The position numbers and the translations under genes are program-made. Shown piece after piece: positions 1-8,062 of a stretch of 64,000 bases of DNA. Every line of letters begins with the position of its first letter. Within the stretch, counting starts at the first letter, position 1. The stretch lies in contig NZ_CP036275.1 in NCBI RefSeq assembly GCF_007747795.1, positions 7,680,001-7,744,000 on the forward strand. Direction: 5' to 3'. Source of the stretch: Maioricimonas rarisocia. Lineage in GTDB: Bacteria; Planctomycetota; Planctomycetia; Planctomycetales; Planctomycetaceae. A model generated the notes under the pieces. The model had not been told where the DNA came from. It saw only the letters and a list, made by a program, of their open reading frames with translations, and did not search any database.

Positions 1-758
1 AGAGGGAATTCCCACAGCAGAAACTCACCGGAACCAAGCGAAAGCGGATGGTCGTAGATCTGACAGTACTTGCCGTACGGCCGATCGAAGCTGGATGCGA
101 CGCCGCCAGAATGAGCTCCGTCCGGGTGCGTGTAGAGCGATTCGTTGACTGGCCAGCGGTTGTATGCCTGCCAGGTATTGTCGGAGCACTGAAACAGCAG
201 GTCGGCAGGCCGATCGTCCTTCACGATGAAGATGACGTAGCTCTGCCAGTACGGCTGTCCTTCGTCCGGCAGGGTCGTCAGCTTGCCGAGATAGACGCCG
301 CTCGGCCAGTCGTCGCGGATCGTGATCTCCAGGCTCGGTTCCCACCGGCACTCGCGGAGTCGCTTGTCCCCGATGGGGGGGACCGGCTGCGGCTTTCCTT
401 CGAGCGGACCGTACGTGGCGACCTTTCGGGCCCCGGTTCCGCCGTAGTAGCCCATGCGGTAGACGTCGAGCTGATACCGGCTGGCCGGGTCGGTGCTGAC
501 GAAAACCGACAGCGTCTCGCCCGCTGCGATCGACTGATGCGAGCAGTACCCTTCAATGAGTGATGTGCGGTAGGCCCCCGAATTGACGCGGACCCGCGTG
601 AGCTGCCAGTCGGTCGTGCCCGGCCGGGCGTTCTCGCGGGCAATTGCGCTTTCGGGCTGCTGCTGCGGCTGGGCGGCGGCCGAGTTGAGAGCGGCGCTGC
701 CAAGACCCGCGGCGGTGACCTGGCGAAGCATGTCCCGGCGGTCGATGGGGTGTGTCAT
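1..758 (-). CDS. N,N-dimethylformamidase beta-subunit-like secreted protein (partial, 3' end outside window)
   Basis: Reading leftwards from an ATG at 758, an open frame runs to the window edge without a stop (252 codons seen). The N-terminus MTHPIDRRDMLRQVTAAGLG has the twin-arginine pattern RRDML followed by a small-residue stretch, so export by Tat is likely. The rest, with YRMGYYGG near residue 100 and VKDDRPADLLFQCSDNTWQAYNRW further on, resembles the N-terminal half of proteins annotated as N,N-dimethylformamidase beta subunit family (large-subunit C-terminal-like domain), which are frequent in planctomycetes and mostly without a proven substrate. Family assignment is from memory of motifs; catalytic residues would lie in the missing part. 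It is divergent from the next gene across a 407-base gap. Confidence 0.75.
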   Translation of the reverse strand, partial: MTHPIDRRDMLRQVTAAGLGSAALNSAAAQPQQQPESAIARENARPGTTDWQLTRVRVNSGAYRTSLIEGYCSHQSIAAGETLSVFVSTDPASRYQLDVYRMGYYGGTGARKVATYGPLEGKPQPVPPIGDKRLRECRWEPSLEITIRDDWPSGVYLGKLTTLPDEGQPYWQSYVIFIVKDDRPADLLFQCSDNTWQAYNRWPVNESLYTHPDGAHSGGVASSFDRPYGKYCQIYDHPLSLGSGEFLLWEFP

Positions 759-863
759 CGTTAGTGTTCCTGTGCAGTCATCATCGCTGAGGGATCGGTG
801 CTTGCGCTCTCGTCATTCAGTTGCGGCGCATTGCCTGGTGGAGGCAACCGGTCTCGCTGCATG

Positions 864-887
864 CACGGGTGGACAAGCCACCCGTGG
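864..887. repeat. dispersed palindrome, CACGGGTGG/CCACCCGTG type
   Basis: Inverted repeat with arms CACGGGTGG and CCACCCGTG around a six-base centre. A nearly identical copy lies at 3280-3301, and a degenerate form lies near 2528-2553. All are between genes, as expected for a REP-like or other miniature repeat. Confidence 0.7.
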
Positions 888-948
888 CACCCGTCGACAG
901 CTCCGTTCATCGGATTGAAATCCGGTTTGCGGTCTCCATCAGGGTGCG

Positions 949-970
949 ACTGGCAGTTTGCCTGCCAGTG
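949..970. repeat. dispersed palindrome, ACTGGCAG/CTGCCAGT type
   Basis: Inverted repeat with arms ACTGGCAG and CTGCCAGT separated by TTTGC. A second copy is at 2614-2636. Both sit in gaps next to a copy or remnant of the CACGGGTGG palindrome, so the two kinds travel or persist together. Confidence 0.65.
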
Positions 971-1165
971 CAGGCAGCGTGAGTCACACCTCACGCCGAC
1001 AGTCACCCGAGGCACTCACGCGGTGGGCCTGCATTGTCGCGGGGGAGGGGCGGCGGGGGCCAGATTCCCGGCACACAAACGCACAAAAAGTTGCTGATCG
1101 GTTGGCTTCGGACCGGGGACTGTTCATCATGCGTTCAGTCACACCCTGTTCGAAGGAAACCCACC

Positions 1166-2491
1166 ATGCTGACCCGCCGCCAGTTCCTGCAGACCTCCGC
1201 CGCCACGTCCGCGGCCCTCGTTGCCGCCCCCGCTGTCGTCAGCGGCCAGAATCTCAACTCGAAGCTGCAGATGGCGGCGATCGGCTGCGACGCGAAGGGC
1301 TGGTCCGACACCCGCGAAATGGCCAATCATCCGCAGGTGCAGCATGTCGCGTTCTGCGATGTCGACCTGAGCCGCACCGGCAAGGTCCGCGAGCTGAACC
1401 CGGAAGCGCCTGTCTATCAGGACTACCGCAAGATGTTCGAAGAGATGGGGGACCAGATCGACGCGGTCACCGTCTCAACCGCCGACCATACGCATGCGAT
1501 CATCACGCTCGACGCGATGCGTCGCGGCAAGCACGTCTACTGCCAGAAGCCGCTCACCCACAACATCTGGGAATCCCGCCAGATCCGCCTGCAGAACCGC
1601 AAGTCGGACGTCATCACCCGCCTCGGCAACCAGATCCACTCGCACAGCTACTACCGCACCGCGGTCAAGGCGATCCAGGACGGAGCCATCGGCAAAGTGA
1701 AGCGGGTGCAGTCGTGGTGTGCCGCGACCGGTCACGGCAAGTCCGGCTTCATGGATCGTCCGAAGAACCCCGTCTCGCCCCCGTCGTCACTCGCCTGGGA
1801 CCTGTGGGTCGCCGTCGCACCGATGCGTCCCTACGGCGTCGACCGGGCGTACCACCCGTGGGGCTGGCGTGACTGGCAGGACTTCGGCAACGGCGCGTTG
1901 GGGGACTTCGGGTGCCACATCCTCGATCCGGTCTTCAGCGCGCTGAATATCACCGGTGCACCGCTCGATGCCAAGGCGGATCACACCGGCATGAACGACG
2001 AAGTCTGGCCGGCCCAGACAACCGTTGACTACACCTTCCCCGGCACCGAGTACACGACCGGATCGGAACTGAAGATCACCTGGAACGACGGCGGCCGCCT
2101 GCCGGGCGTCGGCGGGTCGCATGTACCGCCGACGACCGCACTCCCCCGCAGCGGCTCGCTGTTCATCGGCGAAAAGGGAAGCCTCGTGCTGCCCCACGTC
2201 GGCGAAATGCGACTCTACGGCGATGTGCCGGAAGAAGTCGAAACGCTCGAAAGCCTCAACCACTACCACGGCTGGGTCGACGGCTGTCTGAGCGGCAAGC
2301 AGCCGAGCGACGGTTTCGAGTACGGCGGCGCGCTGACGGAGGCGGTCCTGCTGGGGAACATCGCCGTCCGCTACCGGGGCGAGACACTCAAATGGGATGC
2401 CGAGTCGCTGACGATTCCCAACAAGCCGGAAGCGTCGAAGTGGGTCACCCGCGAATATCGTGAAGGCTGGGAAATCGAACCGGTCGCGTGA
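1166..2491 (+). CDS. Gfo/Idh/MocA family oxidoreductase, Tat-exported
   Basis: A 441-residue protein. The ATG at 1166 is chosen because it gives a complete twin-arginine signal, MLTRRQFLQTSAATSAALVA, ending near residue 27; an earlier in-frame ATG at 1034 would bury the signal. The Rossmann segment follows (AAIGCDAKGWSDTREM), then CQKPLTHN in place of the family EKP motif that binds the nicotinamide cofactor. Family members oxidise or reduce sugars and inositols with NAD(P). Secreted versions are greatly expanded in planctomycetes, where they have been linked to carbohydrate breakdown, but the substrate here is unknown. A conserved-looking C-terminal sheet segment, GEKGSLVLPHVGEMRLYGD, is seen near residues 332-350. 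Confidence 0.9.
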   Translation: MLTRRQFLQTSAATSAALVAAPAVVSGQNLNSKLQMAAIGCDAKGWSDTREMANHPQVQHVAFCDVDLSRTGKVRELNPEAPVYQDYRKMFEEMGDQIDAVTVSTADHTHAIITLDAMRRGKHVYCQKPLTHNIWESRQIRLQNRKSDVITRLGNQIHSHSYYRTAVKAIQDGAIGKVKRVQSWCAATGHGKSGFMDRPKNPVSPPSSLAWDLWVAVAPMRPYGVDRAYHPWGWRDWQDFGNGALGDFGCHILDPVFSALNITGAPLDAKADHTGMNDEVWPAQTTVDYTFPGTEYTTGSELKITWNDGGRLPGVGGSHVPPTTALPRSGSLFIGEKGSLVLPHVGEMRLYGDVPEEVETLESLNHYHGWVDGCLSGKQPSDGFEYGGALTEAVLLGNIAVRYRGETLKWDAESLTIPNKPEASKWVTREYREGWEIEPVA

Positions 2492-2613
2492 ATGCGGCAC
2501 AGCGGGCCGCGACGACTGATCGGGCCTGCACGGGTGGAAACGCCGCCCGTGCGGTCCGCTTTGAAGCCATACCGTCAGATCAACACCTGGTGCCGGGGCC
2601 GCCGAGCGGGTGC

Positions 2614-2636
2614 CACTGGCAGCTTGCCTGCCAGTG
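2614..2636. repeat. dispersed palindrome, CACTGGCAG/CTGCCAGTG type
   Basis: Inverted repeat with perfect nine-base arms around CTTGC, the second copy of the element at 949-970. It lies in the 207-base gap between the oxidoreductase and the HNH gene. Confidence 0.65.
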
Positions 2637-2698
2637 CGTGCAACGTGCACGTGCCCCGCATCGCTTCCTCGGAACAGCACGCGTGACAGGGGCGGGCC

Positions 2699-3220
2699 AT
2701 GCCACGTCATGTGAAGAACGTCGGCGAGTTGATTGCGTGGCAGTACGCGAAACTGATTTGCCAATCGGCCTTCGGCTGCCGCGACGACTACGGCTTCATC
2801 ATGAGCACGTACAAGCGGCTGGTTACGGGCCGGATCAAACCGTCGACCATCCTGCGAGAGAACAAGCTGCTTGTTCTTCACGGAGAGCAGTGCGTGTACT
2901 GCGGGATCTCCGGCCAGTTTGAGTGGGAACATATCATTCCCCTCTCAAGAGGAGGACCGGACACGATCGACAATCTGGTTCGTGCCTGTGGTCAGTGTAA
3001 TCGTTCCAAAGGAGCGCGCGATCCAATCGAATGGTACGGCACGAAGCGGATCGGTGAACTCCCGCGACTGGTGATGGGCAAGTTGCTCAAACTGGTTCAC
3101 GAGGCACACGATCGTCGAGGGACCCTGACCAGCCCGGTGACGGGGAAGTCATCAATCGATCTGCCACAGTTGACCAGGGTGTTCCATGAAGTTGACGACA
3201 CGCCGCAGACGGTCGAATGA
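2699..3220 (+). CDS. HNH endonuclease
   Basis: A 173-residue protein. Residues about 63-106 carry the HNH fold: VYCG, EWEHIIPLSRGG (the H-I-I-P core), then CGQCNRSKGAR. The paired cysteines (CVYCG and CGQC) should bind a structural zinc, and the His of EHIIP is the expected metal-activating residue. The first 55 residues match nothing I recognise. No restriction methyltransferase, phage gene or toxin partner is adjacent, so whether it is a free-standing homing-type nuclease or a repair enzyme is open. The gap upstream contains palindromic repeats. Confidence 0.85.
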   Translation: MPRHVKNVGELIAWQYAKLICQSAFGCRDDYGFIMSTYKRLVTGRIKPSTILRENKLLVLHGEQCVYCGISGQFEWEHIIPLSRGGPDTIDNLVRACGQCNRSKGARDPIEWYGTKRIGELPRLVMGKLLKLVHEAHDRRGTLTSPVTGKSSIDLPQLTRVFHEVDDTPQTVE

Positions 3221-3279
3221 AAGGACCCGGCTGCCAAGATCGTTTGCCTGCCGGTGCATACCCCGTGTGTCACGCTTCG

Positions 3280-3301
3280 CACGGGTGGCAAGCCACCCGT
3301 G
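3280..3301. repeat. dispersed palindrome, CACGGGTGG/CCACCCGTG type
   Basis: Arms CACGGGTGG and CCACCCGTG around CAAG; second copy of the element at 864-887, again followed by GGCACCCG. It lies 54 bases upstream of the next gene. Confidence 0.7.
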
Positions 3302-3354
3302 GCACCCGAAGTCCGCATTCCACTCCTCCCAGTCTGTCTACCGAAAGCCCACCC

Positions 3355-4512
3355 ATGCGACGGTCATTCCTGCTGATCCTTTTCACCCTCGTCGGCTGCT
3401 TCTTCGCAGCACCTGACCACTCCCGAGGAGCAGACCCGGTGCGTATCTACGTCGGCACCTACACCCGCGGCGAGAGCGAGGGGATCTACCTGCTCGAGAT
3501 GAACCCGGAAACCGGTTCGCTCACTTCCCGGGGACTGGCCGCCGCGACCGACAACCCGTCCTTCCTGGCGATCCATCCGACCGGCAAATACGTCTACGCC
3601 GTGAACGAAGTCGGCCGCTACAAGGGTGAGGCGACCGGATCGGTCTCGGCGTTCTCAGTCGATCCCGAGACCGGCAAGCTCTCGCCGCTGAATGTCGTCA
3701 CCTCGCTCGGTGCCGTCCCCTGTCACATCGTCACCGACGAAGAGGGCAAGCACGTGCTGATCGCCAACTACACCGGCGGAAGCGTGGCGGCATTCCCGAT
3801 TGAAGAAGACGGTTCGCTCGGCGCGTCGACGGCATTTCACCAGCACACCGGTTCGAGTGCCGACCCGGCCCGGCAGAGGGGGCCGCACGCCCACTCGATC
3901 AACCTGGATGCCTCCAACCGGTTCGCCATCGCTGCGGACCTCGGCCTGGACAAGCTGCTGGTCTACCGATTCGACCCGCAGGACGGCAGCCTGAAGGAGA
4001 ACGATCCGCCTGCTGCCGATGTCGAACCGGGATCGGGTCCGCGGCACTTCGCATTTCATCCGGACGGCAAGCGGGCGTACGCGATCAACGAGCTGGCGTC
4101 GACGATCACCGCCTTCACGTACGATCCCGAGTCAGGCACCCTCGAATCGACGCAGACGATCAGCACGCTGCCGGACGGGTTCGACGGGACGAACTACACC
4201 GCCGACATTCACGTGCACCCCTCGGGGAAGTTCGTGTACGGCTCGAACCGGGGTCACGACAGCATCGCGGTTTTCGCCATCGACGAAGTGACCGGCAAAC
4301 TGACGGCGGTCGAGCAGGAGTCGACGCAGGGCGAGGTGCCGCGGAACTTCGTGATCGATCCGAAGGGACATTTCCTGCTGGCGGCGAACCAGAATTCCGA
4401 CTCGGTGGTGGTGTTCGCGATCGATCAGAACACGGGAGGGCTGTCGCCGACGGGTCATTCGGTGAAGGTGCCCGCCCCGGTCTGTCTGCAGTTCTGGGAA
4501 GGGGAGCGGTGA
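3355..4512 (+). CDS. lactonase family protein (6-phosphogluconolactonase-like beta-propeller), exported
   Basis: A 385-residue protein starting MRRSFLLILFTLVGCFFAAP. LVGC at residues 12-15 could be a lipobox; otherwise signal peptidase I could cut after SRGA. The ATG at 3355 is preferred over one at 3217 because it places the signal at the terminus. The mature part is a seven-bladed propeller of the YbhE/Pgl type: IYVGTYTRGESEGIYLLE, then recurrent FLAIHPTGKYVYAVNE, GPRHFAFHPDGKRAYAINE, IHVHPSGKFVYGSNRGHDSI and PRNFVIDPKGHFLLAANQNSDS blades. YbhE hydrolyses 6-phosphogluconolactone in the cytoplasm; an exported relative is more likely to act on another lactone, so the substrate is unassigned. 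Confidence 0.88.
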   Translation: MRRSFLLILFTLVGCFFAAPDHSRGADPVRIYVGTYTRGESEGIYLLEMNPETGSLTSRGLAAATDNPSFLAIHPTGKYVYAVNEVGRYKGEATGSVSAFSVDPETGKLSPLNVVTSLGAVPCHIVTDEEGKHVLIANYTGGSVAAFPIEEDGSLGASTAFHQHTGSSADPARQRGPHAHSINLDASNRFAIAADLGLDKLLVYRFDPQDGSLKENDPPAADVEPGSGPRHFAFHPDGKRAYAINELASTITAFTYDPESGTLESTQTISTLPDGFDGTNYTADIHVHPSGKFVYGSNRGHDSIAVFAIDEVTGKLTAVEQESTQGEVPRNFVIDPKGHFLLAANQNSDSVVVFAIDQNTGGLSPTGHSVKVPAPVCLQFWEGER

Positions 4513-5006
4513 GGCCCGAGACGCGAGTTGTGAGGACGTGACGTGCCTGCCTGACGACTGATGACGAGCCGCGTCTTTCTCCGTGTCCCCGTACCTCCTA
4601 TGAAAATCGGCGCGGGTGGCACGTCCCAGAACGAAGCAAAGCGGAGTGATGGGCGTGGCTTGAGACTCAAGACGCGAGGCCGCGAAACCGGGTACCCGCG
4701 GTTGCTCGTCAACCGCGGCCGGCGCAGCCGGCAAGAGGCCGATACACATTGGCCTCACATGCCTGCCTTGCCCGGCAAGTACGTTGTCCCGGCGCTCACG
4801 CACCGGGCTCGCCTCGTCTTTCTCCGTGCCTCCGTGGTTGCTTCTTTCGCTCCCTCACGGTCGCGGCTCGTTGCTCGCGGCTCGCTGCTCGTCAGGCAAA
4901 GATTTTCCTTGATCCCAAGCCTTCAGAAAGGACAATCGAGGAATCGCACGTCTCTCCCTCTCTGCCGGCATCGGCCGGACGGGCACCATGTGACACGGGC
5001 CTTCAC
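4513..5006. other. intergenic region with repeats
   Basis: A 494-base gap without a credible gene. It contains a GGTTGCTCGTCAACC palindrome (about 4696-4718, related copies at 25696-25718 and 55003-55025), GCCGGC-rich inverted repeats and one copy of a 77-base direct repeat (4794-4870). No promoter or terminator stands out. Confidence 0.6.
4794..4870. repeat. 77-base direct repeat, copy 1
   Basis: Aligns without gaps to 6533-6609 with only about two mismatches over 77 bases, in the same orientation. The two copies flank the single gene at 5007-6317. The shared text has no coding sense that I can see. Confidence 0.8.
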
Positions 5007-6317
5007 ATGAGTTATTTCCACTCTTCAGCTGCTTCGCTTCGTTTCGTCCTCTCGCGGAGAACTCTTTCGGCGGGACTCCTCGTCATCCTCCTGCTGACCG
5101 GTAACTCTTCCCCGGCTTCCGGAGATGACGACGCAAAACGGAAGGCGATCCGGTTTCTCGCCGGGCGGACGGCTGCCAACTACCAGAACCTCCGCACCTG
5201 GCAGGGACGCTACGAGGTCTCGACGACGCTGTATCACCCCTCCCTGGCGGCATTCACCGGCCCGAGCCTCAGGCCGGACCGTGAGGCCGCGGACAGGACC
5301 GAGAGCGTCGGCCCCATCACCGTCCTGCGGGAAGCCGAGCTGGAGTTCGCCATCGACTTCGAAGCCGATGCCCTCTACACCTCGGTGCGGCACACGCGAC
5401 CGCAACAGGTGCGTGAAGACAGGACCGGACGGGAAATCGTCGTCGAAGGGATCAGCGGTCTCGATGCAGAGACGATCACGACTCCCGATGAGCATCTGGT
5501 GCATCCCGATGCTCACATCGGGCCCCTCGTCAATCAGCCACTTGATCCCCTCCGGCGGGGCAGCACCAACTCCGACATCGTGTACCGGGCCCCCCCTCCA
5601 CAGCGGCCGGGGGAGAAGCCGTTCGCAGCGCAGTACGATCCGAAGGAGTTTCTACCTGGCGATGATGACCTATTCATCTGGGAGACGCTCAACCTGTACG
5701 TGCAATGGTCGACCGGCAACGATGCTGACGCTTTCCGGCGGCAGGTGAAGGTCGACGAGACCCCGGACGGGTACACCCTTACGATCCGGTTTCGAACCCG
5801 CGAAGGGCAGGAGGATCTCTCGCGCATGCCCTACACAGTCTACGAGTTCGCAAAAAGTTCCCGGTACAACCTCGCCGCACTGACCAGCTACTCGCCGGAC
5901 GGAAAAGTCTTCCACAGTCGGGAATGGACCTACCGGGAGGCCGAAGACGGCATCATGGTGCCGGAGACGCTGGTTCAGGTCCTCAACACACCGGACGGCA
6001 GGACGCGTGTCTCCCGCAAGGAGTTCCGGCTGCTCGAGTCCGTGGTCAACGAGGAACTGCCGGCCGAGACGTTCACGGCCGAGAAGTTCGATCTCGCCGA
6101 CGGCGCACGGTTCTACGACCGCGTCGACGGCCGGCTCTCGGTGCTCCACAAGGGGAAGGCCCTGCCGGCAGTCGAGTATTTCGAGAAGGTCAATTCGCCC
6201 GCGGCCAACGACCAGTCGGGGCGATTCACTCTGATCCTCGTGTTGAACCTCGTCCTGCTGGCCGTCCTGGCCTGCGTTTACATGGTTCGCCGGCGGGCCC
6301 GACAGCAGAAGGGGTGA
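5007..6317 (+). CDS. unknown exported protein with C-terminal membrane anchor
   Basis: A 436-residue protein. The ATG at 5007 gives a signal-like start (hydrophobic LSAGLLVILLLTGNSSPASG ending near residue 39); an upstream in-frame start at 4749 would precede it with meaningless sequence. Residues 40-390 look globular and mostly beta, with KRKAIRFLAGRTAANYQNLRTWQGRYEV recalling the opening of LolA-like or outer-membrane lipoprotein-sorting folds, but I see no definite motif. The C-terminus has one hydrophobic span (LILVLNLVLLAVLACVYMV) followed by RRRARQQKG, so it would be held in the inner membrane with the body outside. The gene stands alone, flanked by two copies of a 77-base direct repeat. 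Confidence 0.75.
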   Translation: MSYFHSSAASLRFVLSRRTLSAGLLVILLLTGNSSPASGDDDAKRKAIRFLAGRTAANYQNLRTWQGRYEVSTTLYHPSLAAFTGPSLRPDREAADRTESVGPITVLREAELEFAIDFEADALYTSVRHTRPQQVREDRTGREIVVEGISGLDAETITTPDEHLVHPDAHIGPLVNQPLDPLRRGSTNSDIVYRAPPPQRPGEKPFAAQYDPKEFLPGDDDLFIWETLNLYVQWSTGNDADAFRRQVKVDETPDGYTLTIRFRTREGQEDLSRMPYTVYEFAKSSRYNLAALTSYSPDGKVFHSREWTYREAEDGIMVPETLVQVLNTPDGRTRVSRKEFRLLESVVNEELPAETFTAEKFDLADGARFYDRVDGRLSVLHKGKALPAVEYFEKVNSPAANDQSGRFTLILVLNLVLLAVLACVYMVRRRARQQKG

Positions 6318-6412
6318 GCGTGGGTTGCCAGGCCTGAAACTTGAGGCTTGAGAGAACGGCATGGCGACTCTGCTGCACGGCCAGAGGCCGTGGCACCCGG
6401 TGGCAGGGGGTA

Positions 6413-6431
6413 GGCTGGGACTGGTCCCAGC
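6413..6431. repeat. dispersed palindrome GGCTGGGACTGGTCCCAGC
   Basis: A near-perfect 19-base palindrome preceded by GGGGGTA. The same text is at 54899-54917, and an inverted copy with one change is at 46719-46737. All three are intergenic. Confidence 0.75.
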
Positions 6432-6532
6432 ATCTCGTTCGCACACGTCGGGTGCCGCTGCTGGATTGTCCAACAGCGTGAACATCATTCGACCTGCATG
6501 CTCGCGTTAATGGGCGAGCATGGGACCCCGGA

Positions 6533-6609
6533 GCTGACGCACCGGGCTCGCCTGGTCTTTCTCCGTGCCTCCGTGGTTGCTTCTTTCGCTCCCTCACGGT
6601 CGCGGCTCG
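6533..6609. repeat. 77-base direct repeat, copy 2
   Basis: Partner of 4794-4870, same strand and nearly identical. See that entry. Confidence 0.8.
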
Positions 6610-6674
6610 CTACTGATGGGTCCGGCCGGTTGAAACCGGCCCTACGGTAGGTACAGGCGCAAGACTTACCCCTC

Positions 6675-7841
6675 CTACGCCGCCCGGCGTTGAACCTGCG
6701 TTTGCGGGATCCGCTCCAGAATCACCTCCGCCGCCTTCGCGATGCCGCCCCGCTCGATGACGGCGTCCCGCAGCTGAGCCATGTCGTCCCGCACGGCGGC
6801 CAGCTTCTTCTCGTCCGAGAGCCAGCCGTCCAGGATCGTCGTCATCTGACGGATGTAGTGCCCCTTGTTCGTCGTGAATGGGAACTCCGGCATCACGACG
6901 CGATCGGCGATCAGGTTCGGCAGCGAAATGTACTTGCAGGTCGCCAGCAGCCAGGCCATCCCGTACATCACCCAGCCGGCCCGGTACAGCACCACCGCCG
7001 GCGTCGCCCGGGCGAGCAGTTCGAGGCTCACCGATCCGGAGACCATCAGGCAGCAGTCGGCCGTCTCGATGACCTCGGAGGTTCGTTTGACGTGGAAGTC
7101 GATCGGCAGCTCGGCGAAGCGGCCGGTCAGCAGTGACTGGCAGAAGTCCCGCTGGTGTTCCTTGTACGAGGCGACGCGAAACCGCAGGTCGGGATGCTCG
7201 CGGTACAACCGGTGCATCACCCGCAGCATCACCGGAAAGTTGCGACGCACTTCCTGATTCCGCGAACCGGGCAGAATGGCGACGTTCCTCGTCCCCGGCT
7301 CCTTCAGGCTCGCGCAGAACTCCGCATCGAGCTGATGAGCGGCCACCTCGTCGAAGAACGGGTGCCCGACGTATTCGACGGTCGCGTTCCGCTCGCGATA
7401 CCACTTCGCCTCGAAGGGAAGGGCGGCCAGCACGCAGTCGACGTACTTGTGCACCCGGCGGATCCGCCACGGGGCCCAGGCCCAGAGCTGTGGCGGCATA
7501 TAGTAGTAGACGGGAATTCCTTCCAGCTTGGCCGCCCGGGCAATCCACCAGTTGAAGCCGGGAAAGTCGACCAGTACGACGGCGTCGGGGCGATGTTCGC
7601 GGAGGTACCGGCGGGCGCGGCGGGCCAGGCCAATGAATTTCGCCAGCAGGGGGACGACGGCGAAGAAGCCCATGACGGCCAGATCGGTCAGCTGGAACAG
7701 CTTGCGGAAGCCGGCCTGCTCCATCTGCGGACCGCCATAGCCGGAGAACTCCGCATCCGGACACCGCTGACGAATCTCGTGGATCAGCTCGGCGGCATGC
7801 TGATCGCCGCTCGGCTCACCGACAGAAAAGAAAATGTGCAT
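6675..7841 (-). CDS. lpxB: lipid-A-disaccharide synthase
   Basis: A 388-residue protein, the usual LpxB length. It is a GT19 glycosyltransferase joining UDP-2,3-diacylglucosamine and lipid X to make the lipid A disaccharide at the cytoplasmic face of the inner membrane. Diagnostic parts: FFSVGEPSGDQHAAEL at residues 4-19 (family GExSGD), GYGGPQMEQAGF, VDFPGFNWWIARAAK, YYYMPPQLWAWAPWRIRRV and GHPFFDE, then ILPGSRNQEV and the donor-site region SGSVSLELLARATPAVVLYR. The start at 7841 has a ribosome site (AGGGA) six bases upstream; a start at 7892 would add an unrelated tail. It is divergent from lpxK, the later step in the same pathway, which supports both calls. Confidence 0.95.
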   Translation of the reverse strand: MHIFFSVGEPSGDQHAAELIHEIRQRCPDAEFSGYGGPQMEQAGFRKLFQLTDLAVMGFFAVVPLLAKFIGLARRARRYLREHRPDAVVLVDFPGFNWWIARAAKLEGIPVYYYMPPQLWAWAPWRIRRVHKYVDCVLAALPFEAKWYRERNATVEYVGHPFFDEVAAHQLDAEFCASLKEPGTRNVAILPGSRNQEVRRNFPVMLRVMHRLYREHPDLRFRVASYKEHQRDFCQSLLTGRFAELPIDFHVKRTSEVIETADCCLMVSGSVSLELLARATPAVVLYRAGWVMYGMAWLLATCKYISLPNLIADRVVMPEFPFTTNKGHYIRQMTTILDGWLSDEKKLAAVRDDMAQLRDAVIERGGIAKAAEVILERIPQTQVQRRAA

Positions 7842-8062
7842 GGCGATTCCCTGCCGTGGCGGGAGCATCGCGGCAACTGCCGCCGCCCCCATCGCGCAAA
7901 GTCCTTCAGCGCCCCAGTCTGCGAAGGCGGAGTATCTTCCACGCGCCAGAGCCGGTCAATACGAAACAACGGCTGACGGCAGGGGACCTCTTCTTCTACG
8001 ATGCGGCCGTTCAGCACACCGAAGCAGAAACGTCTATCCTGAACTGCAGGAGCACCCGCCCG

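Larger units (their letters stand above)
759..1165. other. intergenic region with palindromes, between divergent genes
   Basis: This 407-base gap separates two divergently transcribed genes and must contain both promoters, but I see no convincing -35/-10 pair. It holds two inverted repeats listed separately (864-887 and 949-970). Open frames across it have no start signal or recognisable protein and are rejected. Confidence 0.6.
6318..6674. other. intergenic region with repeats between convergent genes
   Basis: A 357-base gap. It contains the palindrome GGCTGGGACTGGTCCCAGC (6413-6431), the second 77-base repeat (6533-6609), and a GGCCGGTTGAAACCGGCC inverted repeat near 6618-6640. The last could act as a weak terminator for either convergent gene but has no T run. 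Confidence 0.6.
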
